From Leuconostoc inhae (GTDB taxonomy: Bacteria > Bacillota > Bacilli > Lactobacillales > Lactobacillaceae), in NCBI RefSeq assembly GCF_019656015.1, contig NZ_BPKW01000010.1, positions 1 to 64,000 on the forward strand: a stretch of 64,000 nucleotides of DNA. The letters run 5' to 3'. Position numbers and translations under genes: made by a program. Under the pieces are notes generated by a model, which was not told where the DNA came from, made no database searches, and saw nothing but the letters and a program-made list of their open reading frames with translations. Each line of letters opens with the position of its first letter. Positions within the stretch are counted from its first letter, which is position 1. This document shows, in pieces, positions 31,747 through 41,088 of the stretch.

Positions 31747-32745
31747 TTAATTATGTCGATTTAATAATAATTGACTAAGTTGGTTGAGCTGATTTTGCAT
31801 ATCCACATTGGGTAGTGATGTAATTAGTGTAATTAGTGAGTCACTATATTCCGTAAGTAAGGACTCTAACTTAATCATGGCGTTACTACTAATAATCAAG
31901 TCATGTAGCACAACCATTTCTGAATCGGAAATTTCATCACGTTTAAGTAGTAAAGATTTAATGGGTTCATTTACTTCATTATCAGCTAAGGCAAATAATA
32001 TTGGAGCAGTATAAATACCATTTCTAATGTCTTGCCCAATTGGTTTGCCTAATGACAAATTATCCATAATTGATTCAAAATCTAAGTAATCATCTAATAA
32101 CTGAAAGGTAATACCAATGTTTTCACCTAGTTTACTAACGGTTTCTAATAACTCGGTATTGTAAGTTTTACCACTAACCAATCCAAAAGTTGCACTAAGC
32201 TTAAAAAGTGCTGCTGTTTTGCCTTTTATTTGAGAAAAGTAGGTTGCAAAAGATGTATCAAGATTATAACGATTTTGTTTTTGAATTAATTCTCCAAATA
32301 AAATTTCTTGTAAAGCTGTTAAAGCTAATTTGTTCGCAACAGGCCTATCGGCACTATCTAACAGAGAAAACATGCCAGTTAGCAAGTAGTCACCAGCGTA
32401 TACAGCAGTATCTTTACCAAATTGGCTTTGAATGCTCTCGTGTCCGCGTCTCAGTTTTGATTCGTCAATAATATCATCATGAATTAAAGTTGCAAGATGT
32501 AATAATTCTACACTTGCACCAAGAGATATTGCGCTTTTATTATAATCTTGATCTGATAATTGTGAAAAAATGAGTGTGAGCGCTGGGCGAACAAGTTTGC
32601 CAGCATTTAATTGTGATCGAATTGCACGATCAATTTCATCAAATCCAATATGCCAGCTTGCCGACATCTCAGCTAAAATAGCTTGTAGGGGTTCGGATAG
32701 TTCGGGGAAGGTTTCCCAAATTTTAGGTAAGGTAGGTGTTGCCAT
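31747..32745 (-). CDS. Polyprenyl diphosphate synthase
   Basis: Trans-prenyltransferase that extends farnesyl or geranylgeranyl diphosphate with isopentenyl diphosphate to a long chain, usually the menaquinone side chain. The first Asp-rich motif DDIID is at 90-94 and the second, DDYLD, at 218-222; the GK and RRG substrate residues are also present. It has 332 residues, like HepT/IspB. The upstream minus-strand gene is NDH-2, so the pair suggests quinone-linked respiration. Chain length cannot be read from sequence alone. Confidence 0.88.
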   Translation of the reverse strand: MATPTLPKIWETFPELSEPLQAILAEMSASWHIGFDEIDRAIRSQLNAGKLVRPALTLIFSQLSDQDYNKSAISLGASVELLHLATLIHDDIIDESKLRRGHESIQSQFGKDTAVYAGDYLLTGMFSLLDSADRPVANKLALTALQEILFGELIQKQNRYNLDTSFATYFSQIKGKTAALFKLSATFGLVSGKTYNTELLETVSKLGENIGITFQLLDDYLDFESIMDNLSLGKPIGQDIRNGIYTAPILFALADNEVNEPIKSLLLKRDEISDSEMVVLHDLIISSNAMIKLESLLTEYSDSLITLITSLPNVDMQNQLNQLSQLLLNRHN

Positions 32746-32771
32746 GTCAATTTCTCTACTTCTCTCATGTA

Positions 32772-32825
32772 TACATAGGTATACGTATATTTATGTACAA
32801 AATGCGAGAAAATTAATTCTCGCAT
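32772..32825 (-). promoter_or_regulatory. ndh terminator-like hairpin and promoter of the prenyl synthase
   Basis: On the minus strand ATGCGAGAA/TTCTCGCAT (32825-32802) is followed by TTTT. It is overlapped by TTGTAC (32800-32795), then 17 bp, then TATGTA (32777-32772). The two genes therefore need not be one transcript. Confidence 0.5.
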
Positions 32826-32839
32826 ATTATTATTATAAC

Positions 32840-34510
32840 TTATTTATCTAATTCATCGTACAATGATTTTGCTTTACCATACCAAAGACCACCAAACAGC
32901 TTTTGTAGTAATGGAACCACGTAAAAGTCTAAACCAAAACCACGACCAGAGCCATTCATAACAGCAATACTCGAAAGAATTAAGAACAAGTGAATGATAT
33001 CAAATCCGTTTGTCGCCCAAGCGGTAATAGCTAAAATAATTGAAACAAACGCCAAAGGCCAAGTTAATAAACCAATTAAAATACCGGCACCTGTAACGAT
33101 TTCAATAAAGCTGACTAAGTCGTGTTGCCAAAATAAACTATTTAGACTACCGAGATTGCCTAATGCTGCTAAAATCCAGAAGAGACCAAGGAATACACGC
33201 AGGGGCGTTGACCATAAAACATTGCCAAGACGAGAGATGGTGCCTTTAAATGGATTACGACCGTTTTCAGTACGGAAGAATTCATCCAATATATAATGAA
33301 AAATTGAATACAGGGAACGGATTTGTGAGTAAAAGAATAAATTGATACCGTGTTTAGCAATACTTGCAAAAAATCCTGAAAAATTCAAGCCCATTAGACT
33401 AGCAACCGTGAAATGAGATCCGATAGAGACGGCAAAGCCATGATATTTAACAGCTTCAGAAAATGTTTTTGTTTTACCAAAACCAAGATCAGCTAAAATG
33501 TTATGTGCTACTGCACGCGCTGCGCTTTCGGCACCTTCAACAGTTTGAGGAACAGGACCTGTTTTTTCGTCAACATATGATAGCGTGTCTCCGGCAACAT
33601 AAATGTCTTGTGCTGGTTCATCATTTTCAAGCGTGGCACGCATGTAATCATCTGCTTCAATACGGCCTCCTCGGCCATATTTGAATCCCCAATCGGAGAT
33701 AAATGATTTAGCTTTAACACCAGCAGTCCAAATTAATGATTTGGTTGGTAAGGTTGAGCCATCTTTGAAGACAACACCGTTTGCATCAACACCTGTTACC
33801 ATGGCGCTCAATCGAATTTCAACACCATTATCTGTCATATATTTGAACGCTTTGTCAGCTAAATTACGATCTTTTAACATGTTCAAAATTTTAGGCGCAG
33901 CCTCTAGTAAGACTAGTTTAATTTCTTTTTCATCTAATTTATAGTTTTGTGCGAGTACCTTACGTTGCTCAATAAATTCTCCCATTAATTCAGAACCGGT
34001 GAACCCAGAGCCAACAACGGCAATTGTTAATAATTGTTCGCGTTTATTTTGGTCAAGTTCAGCAGCACCTTGACCAATAATGTTTTCAATATGGTTACGG
34101 ATTTGTAAAGATTCTTCCATTGACCACAATTCGAAGCCGTGTTCCTTAACACCTGGCGTACCAAAATCATTAGATTGTCCGCCAACTGCCAAAATTAGCT
34201 TTTCATAGTTAATTTTGCCATGTGTTGTCTTGATAAATTTCTCTTCTTTATTAATACCATTAACTTCAGCAGTCAATAATTTGACGTTTTTATCTTGATA
34301 AAAAAGATGCTCTAAATCTTCTTGTACGTGTTTTGGAGCAACACGTTGAGAGGCAACTTCGTGTAATTCGGTCATGTATGTGAAGTAAGAATGCTTATCA
34401 ATTAAAATGATGTTGTATTCTTTGTGTGATTTCAACTTTTTTGATAAAGTTTTTGCTGCAAATACGCCACCAAAGCCAGCGCCAACGATGACAATATTTT
34501 TTTCTGCCAT
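32840..34510 (-). CDS. ndh: Type II NADH dehydrogenase with fused DoxX-like membrane domain
   Basis: Non-proton-pumping NADH:quinone oxidoreductase at the inner membrane face. The FAD-binding GAGFGG is at 10-15, the second dinucleotide fold (VVGSGFTGSE) near 170, and the AGD segment before VPQTVEGAESAA. Ordinary NDH-2 is about 400 residues. This one has 556 because a four-helix C-terminal domain (about 415-540) is added, ending in GSGRGFGLDFYV, which resembles DoxX-type proteins. SD AAGGAAG precedes ATG 34510. It is divergent from ecfA1. Confidence 0.9.
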   Translation of the reverse strand: MAEKNIVIVGAGFGGVFAAKTLSKKLKSHKEYNIILIDKHSYFTYMTELHEVASQRVAPKHVQEDLEHLFYQDKNVKLLTAEVNGINKEEKFIKTTHGKINYEKLILAVGGQSNDFGTPGVKEHGFELWSMEESLQIRNHIENIIGQGAAELDQNKREQLLTIAVVGSGFTGSELMGEFIEQRKVLAQNYKLDEKEIKLVLLEAAPKILNMLKDRNLADKAFKYMTDNGVEIRLSAMVTGVDANGVVFKDGSTLPTKSLIWTAGVKAKSFISDWGFKYGRGGRIEADDYMRATLENDEPAQDIYVAGDTLSYVDEKTGPVPQTVEGAESAARAVAHNILADLGFGKTKTFSEAVKYHGFAVSIGSHFTVASLMGLNFSGFFASIAKHGINLFFYSQIRSLYSIFHYILDEFFRTENGRNPFKGTISRLGNVLWSTPLRVFLGLFWILAALGNLGSLNSLFWQHDLVSFIEIVTGAGILIGLLTWPLAFVSIILAITAWATNGFDIIHLFLILSSIAVMNGSGRGFGLDFYVVPLLQKLFGGLWYGKAKSLYDELDK

Positions 34511-34697
34511 GACTATTTTCTTCCTTTTGTGAATTATCTAGTGTTATTGTGAAATATCTATTTAATTATAGACCAATTAACGTTATTTTAAAAGGGTTTA
34601 CGATAAAGTTTCTTTGTGAAATAACTATTGTGGACATTGAGCACGCAATAAATTAAATATAGTATAAATGGTGCAACCTATGATAAAATAAGGACTA

Positions 34698-35519
34698 ATG
34701 ACTCAAGCGATTAAAATAAACAATTTAAAATATAATTATGATGATAATGATACTGTGTTTGATGGCTTTAATCTATCAATCGAAGCTGGCCAGTGGTTGG
34801 CGTTAGTAGGTCATAATGGTTCAGGAAAATCAACTTTGGCTAAATTAATTTTAGGATTAATTGAAGCAAATGATGGCATCATTACAGTTTTTGGTGAGCA
34901 ATTGCGCATTGACACAGTTCACCATGTTCGTGAACAAATAGGTATGGTATTTCAGAATCCAGATAATCAATTCGTTGGCGCAACTGTCGCTGATGACGTT
35001 GCATTTGGTTTGGAAAATAAGGAAATGCCAAGTAGTGAGATGCCTGCTGTGATTGACGAGGCATTAAAAATAGTAGGCATGCAAGATTTCAAAGATCGAG
35101 AGCCACATATGCTATCTGGTGGGCAAAAACAACGCGTAGCATTGGCGAGCGTTTTAGCTCTACAACCAAAAATCATTATTTTAGATGAAGCAACTGCGAT
35201 GCTTGATCCAGATGGACGTGCAACAGTAATGGCAACACTGCAGAATTTAAAACAACGTTTTGGATCAGAATTAACGCTTATCACAATTACGCATGACATG
35301 GATGAAGCAATGTTGGCAAATAGAGTCGTAGTCATTAATGACGGACAACTTATTTTAGATGGTGCGCCATCAGATGTGTTTAGTCAATATGAGGTGATGC
35401 ATAACAATGGTTTAGAATTACCCTTTGTTGGTGAATTAGCAGTGCGATTAAATTCGAAACCTGATGGTTATCTAGATGAGAGAGAATTAATAAAATGGCT
35501 ATCACATTTGAAAAAGTAA
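34698..35519 (+). CDS. ecfA1: ECF transporter ATPase EcfA1
   Basis: One of two ATPases of the energy-coupling factor module shared by vitamin and metal S components. Walker A GHNGSGKS (38-45), signature LSGGQKQR and Walker B IILDEAT are present; 273 residues. It overlaps ecfA2 by 25 bp. An extended -10-like TGATAAAAT lies about 10 bp before the gene. No S component is encoded in the window. Confidence 0.95.
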   Translation: MTQAIKINNLKYNYDDNDTVFDGFNLSIEAGQWLALVGHNGSGKSTLAKLILGLIEANDGIITVFGEQLRIDTVHHVREQIGMVFQNPDNQFVGATVADDVAFGLENKEMPSSEMPAVIDEALKIVGMQDFKDREPHMLSGGQKQRVALASVLALQPKIIILDEATAMLDPDGRATVMATLQNLKQRFGSELTLITITHDMDEAMLANRVVVINDGQLILDGAPSDVFSQYEVMHNNGLELPFVGELAVRLNSKPDGYLDERELIKWLSHLKK

Positions 35520-36352
35520 ATTTCAGTTATGGTGCAGGAACAACATTGGCTCAAAGTATTTTACACGACGTTACACTAGATATGCCAACAGGTAAAGTAA
35601 CTGCTATTGTTGGACAAACAGGATCTGGTAAATCAACGCTGATTCAGCATATTAATGGCCTGTTAAAACCAACTAGTGGGCATGTTATCATAGATAATTT
35701 TGAATTAACGAATCATACTAAGGAAAAAGAATTAGTAAAGTTACGTAAAAGTGTTGGCATTGCTTTTCAATTTCCTGAAAACCAATTATTTGCTAATACT
35801 GTTTTAGAGGATGTCATGTATGCGCCTATAAACTTTGGGGCAACAAAATCAGAGGCTAAATTGGCTGCAGAACACGCTTTAACGCGTGCAGGAGTTGTCA
35901 AAGACTTGTGGGGTAAATCACCATTTGAGTTGTCAGGTGGCCAAATGCGCCGCGTTGCGATGGCTGGTACGTTGGCTAGTGACCCAAGCGTTGTGGTAAT
36001 GGACGAACCAGCTGCTGGCTTGGATCCTAAAGGGCAAGGCGAATTATTGCAATTAATTTTAGACTTAAAAAAATTAGGTAAGACTGTTATTATCATTTCG
36101 CACCAAATGGATCATGTTGTTGCGGTAGCAGATCAAGTTGTTGTGATGCATGAGGGACGTATGGTAGCACAGGAATCACCACAAATATTGTTTAATCGGG
36201 ATACCACATGGTTCAAGACAATGAAGCTAGATCTCCCCAAAGCGGGTCAATTAGCAGAAAAATTGCGAGATGAAGGGATTGTTTTGTCTAGACGTCCTTT
36301 AACTTTAAACGAGTTAGCTGATCTGATAAATACGGAGGTTAGTCATGAATAA
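35495..36352 (+). CDS. ecfA2: ECF transporter ATPase EcfA2
   Basis: Second ATPase of the ECF module, forming a heterodimer with EcfA1. It has Walker A GQTGSGKS, signature LSGGQMRR and Walker B VVMDEP; 285 residues. It starts inside ecfA1 and ends inside ecfT (8-bp overlap), typical of tight coupling. Confidence 0.95.
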   Translation: MAITFEKVNFSYGAGTTLAQSILHDVTLDMPTGKVTAIVGQTGSGKSTLIQHINGLLKPTSGHVIIDNFELTNHTKEKELVKLRKSVGIAFQFPENQLFANTVLEDVMYAPINFGATKSEAKLAAEHALTRAGVVKDLWGKSPFELSGGQMRRVAMAGTLASDPSVVVMDEPAAGLDPKGQGELLQLILDLKKLGKTVIIISHQMDHVVAVADQVVVMHEGRMVAQESPQILFNRDTTWFKTMKLDLPKAGQLAEKLRDEGIVLSRRPLTLNELADLINTEVSHE

Positions 36353-37151
36353 TATTATGATTGGTCGGTTTGTGCCGGGTAATTCATGGGTACATCGTCT
36401 TGACCCACGCACTAAAATGATTATGACATTTGTGTATATTATTGTGATGCTTTGGGCTAATAATTGGCAAACCTATGCCTGGACAGCATTATTTGTTGTG
36501 GCATTAGTTAAATTAACAGATCAACCATTTAAACTCTACTGGGACGGCTTAAAACCCATTTTTTGGTTGATATTATTTACTGTCATATTACAGTTACTTT
36601 TTACACCAGGAACGCCTGTATTATTTAGTGCAGGTCCGTTGCAGGTTACAGTACCAGGTATTTTAAATGCTATTTACGTGATGGTCCGGTTTGTGCTGAT
36701 TATTTTAATGTCTACAATTTTGACACTAACAACACCACCAACGAGTATTGCCAATGCACTAGAATCACTTCTTAGTCCATTTAAAAAAATTGGCATTCCT
36801 GTTGCAGAATTAGCTTTAATGCTAGCTATTGCGCTTCGCTTCGTGCCATTATTAATGGATGAAATGCAAAAAATTATGAATGCACAAAAATCGCGTGGTA
36901 TGAGTTTTTCAACCGGTGGACCAATCAAACGTGCCAAGGCTATTATTCCACTTTTGATTCCACTCTTTGTAGGTGCACTACAACGGGCCTTAGATTTAGC
37001 TAATGCAATGGAAGTGCGTGGTTTTAAAGATGCGGTACAACGGACTAAATATCGCATTTTAAGTTATCAAAAAATAGATAGCGTGGCATTTGTCGCGCTT
37101 ATTGGATTTGTAATTTCTTTTTTTGTAATTAAAACATGGTTGCACGGATAA
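36345..37151 (+). CDS. ecfT: ECF transporter transmembrane protein EcfT
   Basis: Membrane scaffold that couples the two ATPases to interchangeable S components. It has 268 residues, about six to eight helices, and the two coupling-helix motifs with an Arg-Gly pair, NAQKSRGM and MEVRGF. It overlaps ecfA2 by 8 bp. Confidence 0.95.
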   Translation: MNNIMIGRFVPGNSWVHRLDPRTKMIMTFVYIIVMLWANNWQTYAWTALFVVALVKLTDQPFKLYWDGLKPIFWLILFTVILQLLFTPGTPVLFSAGPLQVTVPGILNAIYVMVRFVLIILMSTILTLTTPPTSIANALESLLSPFKKIGIPVAELALMLAIALRFVPLLMDEMQKIMNAQKSRGMSFSTGGPIKRAKAIIPLLIPLFVGALQRALDLANAMEVRGFKDAVQRTKYRILSYQKIDSVAFVALIGFVISFFVIKTWLHG

Positions 37152-37224
37152 TTTTGAAAATGATCTGTGTGATAAATTAGTGGAGGAAAAGTGTGCTAAA
37201 AAGTTTGGCATGCTGTTAAATCAT

Positions 37225-37992
37225 ATGCCAAGATACAAAGCGATAGTATCCTATGACGGATCAGGATTTTTTGGATTTCAAGTCCAAACTAAGAATGGTG
37301 TTGAACAACAACGAACGGTACAAGGTGAGCTGAACAAGGCAGTCAATCAAATGGCTAAAAATCCAACGCAGCCTATTAAAGTGGTTGGGGCATCACGAAC
37401 AGACACGGGCGTGCATGCTTTTGGGCAAGTGGTACACTTCGATTTGCCGTTTGATATTAATGTTATTGGTGTACGTAAAGGACTTAATACACTATTACCA
37501 AGAGATATTATCATTCAATCGGTCGCTAAAGTAAAAGATGATTTTCACGCACGTTTTAATACACATGCCAAACGCTATGTTTATCGGGTATCAACACAAG
37601 ATTTTACAGACCCATTTAAACGTTATTATACTGGCCATTTTCAGTGGCAATTAGATGCTGAACGTATCAAAATAGCATTACCTGATTTGCTAGGAGAACA
37701 TGATTTTGCTAGTTTTGCAGCATCTGGTAATCAAACGGCTACGACAATACGTACCATTACGCGTGCTGACGTTAAGGTAAATCAAGACGAACAAGAGTTG
37801 GTTTTTACTTTTGAAGGAAATGCCTTCTTGTATAATCAGATTCGAATCATGGTGGGTGTCTTGTTAGAGATTGGTAACGGCCGACGTGATGTGCATGATA
37901 TTGTTAGATTAATCGCAGTGAAAGATCGAGAACAAGCGCGATTTACTGCACCTGCGAGTGGTTTGTATTTGGATGAAATTTATTATGATTAA
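37225..37992 (+). CDS. truA: tRNA pseudouridine(38-40) synthase TruA
   Basis: Isomerises uridines 38-40 in the tRNA anticodon arm. The catalytic Asp lies in ASRTDTGVHA, and YDGSGFFGFQ opens the fold. From ATG 37225 (MPRYKAIVSYDG) it has 255 residues, the normal length. The frame is open back to GTG 37180. The best SD, GGAGG at about 37182-37186, fits neither start well, so the exact start is uncertain. It follows ecfT. Confidence 0.9.
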   Translation: MPRYKAIVSYDGSGFFGFQVQTKNGVEQQRTVQGELNKAVNQMAKNPTQPIKVVGASRTDTGVHAFGQVVHFDLPFDINVIGVRKGLNTLLPRDIIIQSVAKVKDDFHARFNTHAKRYVYRVSTQDFTDPFKRYYTGHFQWQLDAERIKIALPDLLGEHDFASFAASGNQTATTIRTITRADVKVNQDEQELVFTFEGNAFLYNQIRIMVGVLLEIGNGRRDVHDIVRLIAVKDREQARFTAPASGLYLDEIYYD

Positions 37993-38095
37993 GTTACCAA
38001 AATAAGCGAAGTGATCGGTTTAAAAATCGTTTTTATTGAAAAGCAATCAATACATACTGTGTTTAATTTAAACGCAATAATTTTAGTTTAAATTA

Positions 38096-38124
38096 TTGAC
38101 AAATCATTCTATTTTCGGTAAGAT
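38096..38124 (+). promoter_or_regulatory. Promoter of rplM-rpsI
   Basis: TTGACA (38096-38101), 17 bp, TAAGAT (38119-38124). Confidence 0.8.
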
Positions 38125-38135
38125 TGTAAATGGTA

Positions 38136-38207
38136 TTGTTTACCTCACGATAAGCCCCGGAAACTTATTGTCATTGCGTGACAAGGAACGGTCACGCCTG
38201 TAAACAA
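38136..38207 (+). promoter_or_regulatory. L13-type ribosomal leader RNA
   Basis: An outer helix TTGTTTAC/GTAAACAA (38136-38143 with 38200-38207) encloses GCGTGAC/GTCACGC (38176-38182 with 38191-38197). The helix sits just upstream of the rplM SD. Firmicutes are known to carry an L13 leader at this place, and size and position match; assignment to that family is by context, not alignment. Confidence 0.7.
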
Positions 38208-38227
38208 CTAATCAAAGGAGCGCAAAC

Positions 38228-38671
38228 ATGCGTACAACATTTTTAGCAAAACCAGGTGAAATAGAAAAGAAGTGGTATATTATTGATGCCAAAGACGTCG
38301 TTTTGGGACGTTTGTCAACAGTAGTAGCTTCAATTTTACGTGGAAAGAACAAGCCAACGTTTACACCAAACGTTGACATGGGTGACCATGTTATTATTAT
38401 TAATGCAGGCGAAGTTAAGCTGACTGGTAAAAAGGCCACTGATAAGGTTTATTACCATCATTCAAACCACCCAGGTGGTTTGAAGGCTCGCACTGCTGGA
38501 AACTATCGTGAATTCAACCCTGAAAAGTTGCTTGAATTATCAATACACGGTATGTTACCAAAGAACACTTTGGGTCGTAAGCAAGGCTTGAACTTGCACG
38601 TGTTTGCAGGATCAGAACATGGTCATGCAGCACAACAACCTGAAGCACTTGACATCAACACGTTGATTTAA
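38228..38671 (+). CDS. rplM: 50S ribosomal protein L13
   Basis: Early-assembly large-subunit protein of 147 residues, with [20 protein letters not shown] and the [12 protein letters not shown] segment. It is the first gene of a two-gene operon with rpsI behind a structured leader; L13 is the likely autoregulator, by analogy with other bacteria. Confidence 0.97.
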   Translation: MRTTFLAKPGEIEKKWYIIDAKDVVLGRLSTVVASILRGKNKPTFTPNVDMGDHVIIINAGEVKLTGKKATDKVYYHHSNHPGGLKARTAGNYREFNPEKLLELSIHGMLPKNTLGRKQGLNLHVFAGSEHGHAAQQPEALDINTLI

Positions 38672-38689
38672 GAAAGGAGAATCTAAATT

Positions 38690-39085
38690 ATGGCTACAGC
38701 AGTACAATATGCCGGCACAGGCCGTCGTAAAAACTCAGTTGCTCGTGTGCGTTTGGTTCCAGGTAATGGCCAAATCACAATGAACGGCAAGTCAATCGAA
38801 GAATATATTCCTTTCGCTAACTTGCGTGAAGTTGTTTTGCAACCATTTAACACGACTGAAACATTAGGTAACTACGATGTATTAGTTAACGTTATTGGTG
38901 GTGGTTATTCTGGTCAAGCTGGTGCAACACGTCACGGTATCGCTCGTGCGTTGTTGACAGTAGATCCTGATTTCCGTGCGGCATTGAAGGCAGCAGGTTT
39001 GTTGACTCGTGACTCACGTATGAAGGAACGTAAGAAGCCAGGTTTGAAGAAGGCTCGTAAGGCTTCTCAATTCTCGAAGCGTTAA
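38690..39085 (+). CDS. rpsI: 30S ribosomal protein S9
   Basis: Head protein whose C-terminal tail touches the P-site tRNA; the tail ends in the expected SKR. It has 131 residues with [16 protein letters not shown] near the start. It lies 18 bp after rplM. Confidence 0.97.
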   Translation: MATAVQYAGTGRRKNSVARVRLVPGNGQITMNGKSIEEYIPFANLREVVLQPFNTTETLGNYDVLVNVIGGGYSGQAGATRHGIARALLTVDPDFRAALKAAGLLTRDSRMKERKKPGLKKARKASQFSKR

Positions 39086-39160
39086 TATATATTTGGCTCA
39101 GGCCTCATTTTATCAATGTTTTAGCGGATTCCTGAAGCGTATAACACTTCAAATTTTAAG

Positions 39161-39193
39161 AACACTAGTTGCTTATGCAGTTGGTGTTTTTTT
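39161..39193 (+). terminator. rpsI terminator
   Basis: Stem 39161-39172 with 39177-39188 (several G-U pairs, loop TTAT), then a long T run. Confidence 0.8.
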
Positions 39194-39237
39194 GTGGTGT
39201 TAAAACTTATACTAAGTTAATGTTACATAGGTTAATT

Positions 39238-39476
39238 TGTTATAATAGTATCTAGATGTAAAACATAGGCAATATTATGTTTTGACAAAGTAGCGTACAG
39301 TAAGAAGTTTAACTTTAAGGTTAAACTCTGAAGAAACTAGCAGTTAGCTTCCGTACAGTAGCGTACAGTAAAACTATCTAGAATTATAAAATTATGAACT
39401 AGTTAGTGAATTATCAATGTTAAATAAGCATATTAAGGTTGCGATATCTTTTGTTTTACTAGAACAAACTCAATAT
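39238..39476. repeat. Non-coding repeat block after rpsI, possible small RNA
   Basis: No credible ORF is present. An extended -10 (TG-T-TATAAT, 39238-39246) starts the block. AGTAGCGTACAGTAA occurs twice (39289-39303, 39357-39371), and a tandem CGTACAGTA partial copy is at 39352-39360. TATCTAGA also occurs twice (39249-39256, 39375-39382). Inverted repeats are AAAACATA/TATGTTTT (39260-39283) and AGTTTAAC/GTTAAACT (39306-39327). A strong terminator hairpin follows. It could be a small RNA gene, an operator array or a relic of an integrated element. Confidence 0.5.
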
Positions 39477-39517
39477 AAAAAGTTGTTACGCATGAAATAA
39501 TGCGTAACAACTTTTTT
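39477..39517. terminator. Bidirectional terminator before the MFS gene end
   Basis: A perfect 17-bp stem (39477-39493 with 39500-39516, loop GAAATA) with A's on one side and T's on the other. It serves the minus-strand MFS gene and any transcript from the repeat block. Confidence 0.92.
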
Positions 39518-39549
39518 GTTAAAAAATGAAACCGAATTAACAGTTTTAA

Positions 39550-40905
39550 CTATTCTTGTGACTGGCTTTTAAGTCTAGTGGCTAATAACAAACCAACCAC
39601 TGGGACAATGATAAACCAACCGCTTGTTTGTATTAATGACTGGCCAATTGAAGCGTGTTCGTTGAAATAAGTTATTAAAATAGTTGCTACGACAACACTA
39701 CTAGCACCAATAACTTGGCGCATGGTCGTAATCAGTGCCGTGCCATGACTGACTAGATTTTTTGGTAAAGCATTGTTAGCAGCCGTGACAGATGGCATCA
39801 TAACAAACGCATTACCACCTTCTAGTAGCATGGCAGCAACTAGCCCATAGAACCAAGAAGTCGTTCCGGCAACGTAAAGTAAAGCGTAACCGATGATCAT
39901 CATAGACATACCAATATAAACTAACTGCTTCAAACCAATTTGGTTTAATAAACGGCCTGCACGTGGGTTGAGTTGGCTGAGAAAAATTGCCGCGGGCACC
40001 ATTAATAGCCCGGACAACAATGGCGACAAAGAAAAGACACGTTGATAAAAAAGTGGCATCAATACAGTTGCGATAATTAAACCAGAGTAGGATAGGCCTG
40101 TTAAGATTAATCCTGGTAAAAAGCCTTGATAGCTAAACACGGTTAAATTTAAAAAAGGTTGAGATTGTTTTTGCTGACGTACAACAAAAACAATCAGCAG
40201 GAGGATACTTACTATCAAAATTAGCCACCAGTTTAAATTAAATCCGGTACTAGGAAGGCTAGCAATAGCGTATAAAATACCACCAAAACCAATGAGTGTG
40301 ATGGCAGATAACCAATCAAATTTGGATTTGTTAATGGGATGTGTATTTTTGATTAAGTGCTGAAATGCAACAATTAAAATCAATAATACGAAGAAAAATA
40401 AGGCAAACAAAGCACGCCAAGATACCCATTGTAAAATGACACCAGAAATAATAGGACCCACTGCCAATGCTGATCCCATTACCAGTCCAACAACGCCCAT
40501 TGTGAGGCCACGTTGCCCTTTTGTCGTGTTTTCCATGATGACACTTTGAAATGTGGGGAACAGAGCACCCACAGCCATGCCTTCAAATAATCGCCCAATA
40601 ATAATGCCTAAAAAATTTGTTGACAGCATAGCTATGGCTGTACCGACTAAAAATATGGCGACAATACTATTTAATAAAGGCTTTAAATGCACATTATCTA
40701 GTAACCAAGGGCTGAGCGGCATAACCAATGTCATTGCCACCATAAAACCTGTTGTTAACCACTGTACTGTCGTAGTACCAACGTTGAAATTTTTCATTAG
40801 GATTGGATAGGCTGTGGTCATTGTGGATTGACTAATTGACATAATAAATGAAATTGCTAGTAACATCAATGAAAATGGCGTTAATTGACGTATATTCTTA
40901 AACAT
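39550..40905 (-). CDS. MFS drug-type transporter (DHA2/EmrB-like)
   Basis: A 451-residue membrane protein with about 12 to 14 helices. The first half carries the drug:H+ antiporter pattern: QSTMTTAYPILMKNF in helix 1, GRLFEGMAVGALFP, and the motif C-like GSALAVGPIISGVI in helix 5. These features place it near the EmrB/LmrB multidrug exporters, but the substrate is unknown. It is divergent from the DyP peroxidase; no regulator gene adjoins. Confidence 0.82.
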   Translation of the reverse strand: MFKNIRQLTPFSLMLLAISFIMSISQSTMTTAYPILMKNFNVGTTTVQWLTTGFMVAMTLVMPLSPWLLDNVHLKPLLNSIVAIFLVGTAIAMLSTNFLGIIIGRLFEGMAVGALFPTFQSVIMENTTKGQRGLTMGVVGLVMGSALAVGPIISGVILQWVSWRALFALFFFVLLILIVAFQHLIKNTHPINKSKFDWLSAITLIGFGGILYAIASLPSTGFNLNWWLILIVSILLLIVFVVRQQKQSQPFLNLTVFSYQGFLPGLILTGLSYSGLIIATVLMPLFYQRVFSLSPLLSGLLMVPAAIFLSQLNPRAGRLLNQIGLKQLVYIGMSMMIIGYALLYVAGTTSWFYGLVAAMLLEGGNAFVMMPSVTAANNALPKNLVSHGTALITTMRQVIGASSVVVATILITYFNEHASIGQSLIQTSGWFIIVPVVGLLLATRLKSQSQE

Positions 40906-41088
40906 AATGAACTTCCCTTTTTGTCTTATTTATAATAATTCTAAACTAGTTCGTTGGATATTTCAACATGCTGGCTATTAAATAAAAAAAACGAACAATA
41001 GTATTTATCTTTAATTTAGAATCATTCTTGATAAAAGCTGAAATATGATGTATTATGAAGTAAGAATAAATACTTGGGGGAATTAAAA

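Noticed and set aside
39289-39371. CRISPR array
   Set aside because: Only two full copies of a 15-bp repeat plus a partial one, with unequal spacing and no cas genes.
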